Assembly (NCBI GenBank): GCA_026397695.1
Contig: JAPLUJ010000238.1
Coordinates: 1-15,104 of the forward strand
Source: Verrucomicrobiota bacterium
Lineage (GTDB): Bacteria; Verrucomicrobiota; Verrucomicrobiia; Verrucomicrobiales; Akkermansiaceae
Direction: 5' to 3'
DNA: 15,104 nt
Numbering within the stretch: position 1 is the stretch's first letter; each line of letters starts with the position of its first letter. Positions 13,566 to 15,104 of the stretch are shown here, piece by piece. The notes beneath the pieces are model-generated. The model was not told the DNA's origin and did no database searches. It worked only from the letters and a program-made list of their open reading frames with translations. The position numbers and the translations under genes are program-made.

Positions 13566-14314
13566 AAACAGTAGTAAAAAAAAGCATAAAACGTCTGTTT
13601 TCAAGGTTCAGGATTTATCAGGCTCTGGCGGGTGGCGTCCAGTATTACCGGTCAAGTAACGAAGGATTCCACACAGCAAAAGACTTTCTGCACTGCGGCA
13701 ACAATGTTCGCATAGAAGCCGGTGTATCAATTGCTGCGCCAGAGCGCCTATATATTGGCGACCATACGGGAATATGCCAAGGTTGCTACATTAACGCCGT
13801 CGGCGGATGTCACATCGGAAGGGGATGCCAAATCGCTTCAGGGGCAATTATCCTGACAACGGAACACACCCACGCCGGTGCGGAGATGCTGCCTCATGGA
13901 TTAATCCGCTACATAAAGCCCGTTTTTATTGAAGATTATGTTTGGATTGGCATCCGGGTTTCGATTGCCCCTGGAGTTCGGATTGGTGAGGGTGCCATCA
14001 TTGCGATGGGCAGCGTGGTCATGCAGGATGTGCCGCCGCTGGCCATTGTTATGGGAAATCCCGCGAAGCCGGTGATGTATCGGTCGAAGGAAGAGTTTGA
14101 AAGGCTGAAAAACGCCGGGGTGGTGGTTGATCCATACGCCCATCTGCCAATCCTTAAAGTCCCTCCTGTAACGCGCCGGAAGTTTGCGAGGGAATTGCGC
14201 GAATTCGGGTTCGACCTTTCGCTTGGTGATGAGTTTCACTACGAAAAAGGGGTGCCGCTGAGATTGCGGCCACAAGCATTAAAGCGCGAAATGCCAGACC
14301 ATGAGATGAAATAA
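13562..14314 (+). CDS. Left-handed beta-helix (hexapeptide) acyltransferase
   Basis: A 250-residue LbetaH transferase. Hexapeptide turns run through about residues 45-165 (IEAGVSIAAPERLYIGDHTG, then GRGCQIASGAI, VWIGIRVSIAPGVRIGEGAIIAMGSVV and the closing MGNPAKPV), as in the WbbJ/maltose-acetyltransferase group. The TTEHTH stretch includes the expected active-site His. About 85 residues follow the helix, including a charged segment (KEEFERLKNAGVVVDP), longer than simple acetyltransferases. The ATGA overlap with the decarboxylase stop makes it the fourth member of the cassette. It may use acetyl-CoA, or it may be the enzyme that moves the carrier-bound amino-acyl group to the sugar; the second is inference from gene order. 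The first 20 codons are A-rich, with eight A in a row near 13576. Confidence 0.85.
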   Translation: MKTVVKKSIKRLFSRFRIYQALAGGVQYYRSSNEGFHTAKDFLHCGNNVRIEAGVSIAAPERLYIGDHTGICQGCYINAVGGCHIGRGCQIASGAIILTTEHTHAGAEMLPHGLIRYIKPVFIEDYVWIGIRVSIAPGVRIGEGAIIAMGSVVMQDVPPLAIVMGNPAKPVMYRSKEEFERLKNAGVVVDPYAHLPILKVPPVTRRKFARELREFGFDLSLGDEFHYEKGVPLRLRPQALKREMPDHEMK

Positions 14315-14330
14315 GCGGCGTTGTCGCCGC
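14315..14330 (+). terminator. GC hairpin directly after the acyltransferase stop
   Basis: Perfect 6-bp stem with a 4-base loop: gcggcg (14315-14320), ttgt, cgccgc (14325-14330). It starts one base after the TAA. It may end or stabilise the cassette transcript. The following aaacattatcattt is not a clean T-run, so it is not a confident rho-independent terminator. Bases 14331-14401 hold no other feature I can support. Confidence 0.35.
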
Positions 14331-14401
14331 AAACATTATCATTTCCTCATTTCTGCAGCCAACGAAAAGCTACGGTTGGTCTTAGACGGACATGTGTGAA
14401 A

Positions 14402-14707
14402 ATGAAATATGACATTTTTCCAGCAAACCGGCTGCCAGGCGAGATGGCGGACGCATGGTCGCGAATCGTCAATGAGAATCCATCATTTGCCAGCCCCTTG
14501 TTTGCGCCGGAATATACTCTTGCAGTAGCTTCGGTAATCCCGAATATTCATGTAGCAGTACAATATACCTCAGACACATATCTTGCTTTCATGCCGTTCA
14601 AGTTGTGCAAGTACGGCATCGCGAAGAAGCTGTTTCTAGCGGACTATGACGGCATAATTCATAGCGGTCAATTGGATTTAAACGTGCCGCTGATGCTTTT
14701 AATGTAG
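14402..14707 (+). pseudogene. Truncated CelD/BcsL-like GNAT acyltransferase, N-terminal part
   Basis: 101 residues opening MKYDIFPANRLPGEMADAWS, then ENPSFASPLFAPEYTLAVAS and a strand HVAVQY, TYLAFMPFKL. This matches the N-terminal domain of CelD/BcsL-type acyltransferases, which are usually 330-380 residues. The frame stops at 14707 after LDLNVPLMLLM, before the second GNAT domain, and none of the following 112 bases continues it in any frame I could see. The break seems to be a deletion rather than a single frameshift. A GNAT related to FemAB is often found in polysaccharide and exosortase loci, so it may be a dying member of this locus. A short functional protein cannot be ruled out. Confidence 0.6.
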
Positions 14708-14745
14708 TTAAATCCGTGACCCGTTTTTCATAAACGCCGTGCTTT

Positions 14746-14783
14746 CCCTGCCGCGTCATATTGCGTCCAATCGATGGGCAGGG
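14746..14783. other. Inverted repeat in the gap before the secreted SGNH gene
   Basis: Perfect 7-base arms ccctgcc (14746-14752) and ggcaggg (14777-14783) separated by 24 bases, 37 bases ahead of the next start. It could be an operator or a loose RNA stem; spacing is long for a terminator. No clear -35/-10 pair was found in 14708-14819. Confidence 0.25.
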
Positions 14784-14819
14784 GCAATCCTACGGTTCGG
14801 CGACCTGAGTCTTAATGTT

Positions 14820-15104
14820 ATGAAGAAAAAACCGCTCATTCTGTTGCTATCGATAGCCTATCCGCTTGTAGCGCAAGCTGCTGACCTTCCGTTGACCAAC
14901 GGTGCTCGAATCGTCTTCGCCGGGGATTCAATTCAGGATCTCTCCATGTGTCCTCACTATATGGCGGCCTATCTGATTTTACGGAATCCGTCTCTCGTGC
15001 TGCACTGCCAGACGGAGGCACGCGGTGGGCTGAACTTGGAGGGTTGGCTGGATCCGTCCGGACTGGGTTACAGTCATTATTCCCGGCGCGTTTTCAGCTA
15101 CGAA
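14820..15104 (+). CDS. Secreted SGNH/GDSL hydrolase, N-terminal part (runs off the window)
   Basis: 95 codons are visible with no stop. A signal peptide opens the protein: KKK, a hydrophobic core LILLLSIAYPLV, and a likely cleavage after AQA. The mature part begins ADLPLTNGARIVFAGDSIQD, where GDS is SGNH block I with the nucleophilic Ser. The remaining blocks would lie beyond the window. Such exported SGNH proteins are esterases, often on plant or surface polysaccharides. This one is not a copy of the gene at 8009: the sequences around GDS differ. The 112-base gap from the truncated gene, and a hairpin before it, suggest its own transcript. The start has no Shine-Dalgarno. Confidence 0.75.
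   Translation, partial: MKKKPLILLLSIAYPLVAQAADLPLTNGARIVFAGDSIQDLSMCPHYMAAYLILRNPSLVLHCQTEARGGLNLEGWLDPSGLGYSHYSRRVFSYE

Noticed and set aside
13562..13600. Programmed slippage at the A8 run near the acyltransferase start
   Set aside because: The frame is open throughout and no alternative frame gives a sensible protein.

Overview
The window is a 15.1-kb piece of a GC-moderate bacterial chromosome. Every convincing gene is on the + strand. Three things suggest a Verrucomicrobiota-type genome: the dense period-7/8 'GAAAGTC/GACTTTC' arrays between genes, the REP-like GC hairpins resembling those I remember from that phylum, and the near absence of Shine-Dalgarno sequences. This is inference from texture; no phylogenetic marker is present.

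Layout. (1) 1-1255 is an accessory, repeat-rich margin. It holds a translationally coupled pair of small genes (a small unnamed-family protein plus a DUF2283 protein) flanked by two copies of a 50-bp repeat. After these come a frameshifted HepT-like toxin gene and a possible stub of its MntA-type partner. (2) 1256-10440 is a surface-polysaccharide locus: a Wzy/O-antigen-ligase-type membrane protein, a LegB-type NDP-sugar 4,6-dehydratase, a PtmE-like sugar-1-phosphate nucleotidyltransferase, an Rmd-like NDP-hexosulose reductase, a GT4 glycosyltransferase, a PAPS-type sulfotransferase, a membrane-anchored SGNH hydrolase and a Wzx-type flippase. (3) 10463-14314 is a tight four-gene cassette: an AMP-forming acyl/aminoacyl ligase, a stand-alone carrier protein, a fold-III PLP decarboxylase and a left-handed beta-helix acyltransferase. 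The last two junctions are ATGA overlaps. (4) 14315-15104 holds a truncated CelD/BcsL-like acyltransferase and the start of a secreted SGNH hydrolase that runs off the window.

How the genes may work together (inference). The nucleotidyltransferase, dehydratase and reductase could make an NDP-6-deoxy-hexosamine. The GT4 enzyme would place sugars on a lipid-linked oligosaccharide, the flippase would export it, and the Wzy/ligase would polymerise it or transfer it to an acceptor. Sulfotransferase, SGNH hydrolase and acyltransferases would decorate it. The cassette has the same logic as BtrJ/BtrI/BtrK of butirosin biosynthesis and the 'exosortase A system-associated' ligase/decarboxylase pair: load an amino acid on a carrier protein, decarboxylate it there, then transfer the amine-bearing acyl group. 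Its place beside a sugar-assembly line suggests an amine-bearing acyl decoration of a surface glycan. This is the most promising candidate for an undescribed system here.

The intergenic arrays are themselves notable. They sit directly against the start codons of three genes, form inverted arms around a shared 68-bp core found twice, and supply the last residues and stop codon of the glycosyltransferase. No tRNA, rRNA, CRISPR array or intact insertion sequence was seen.
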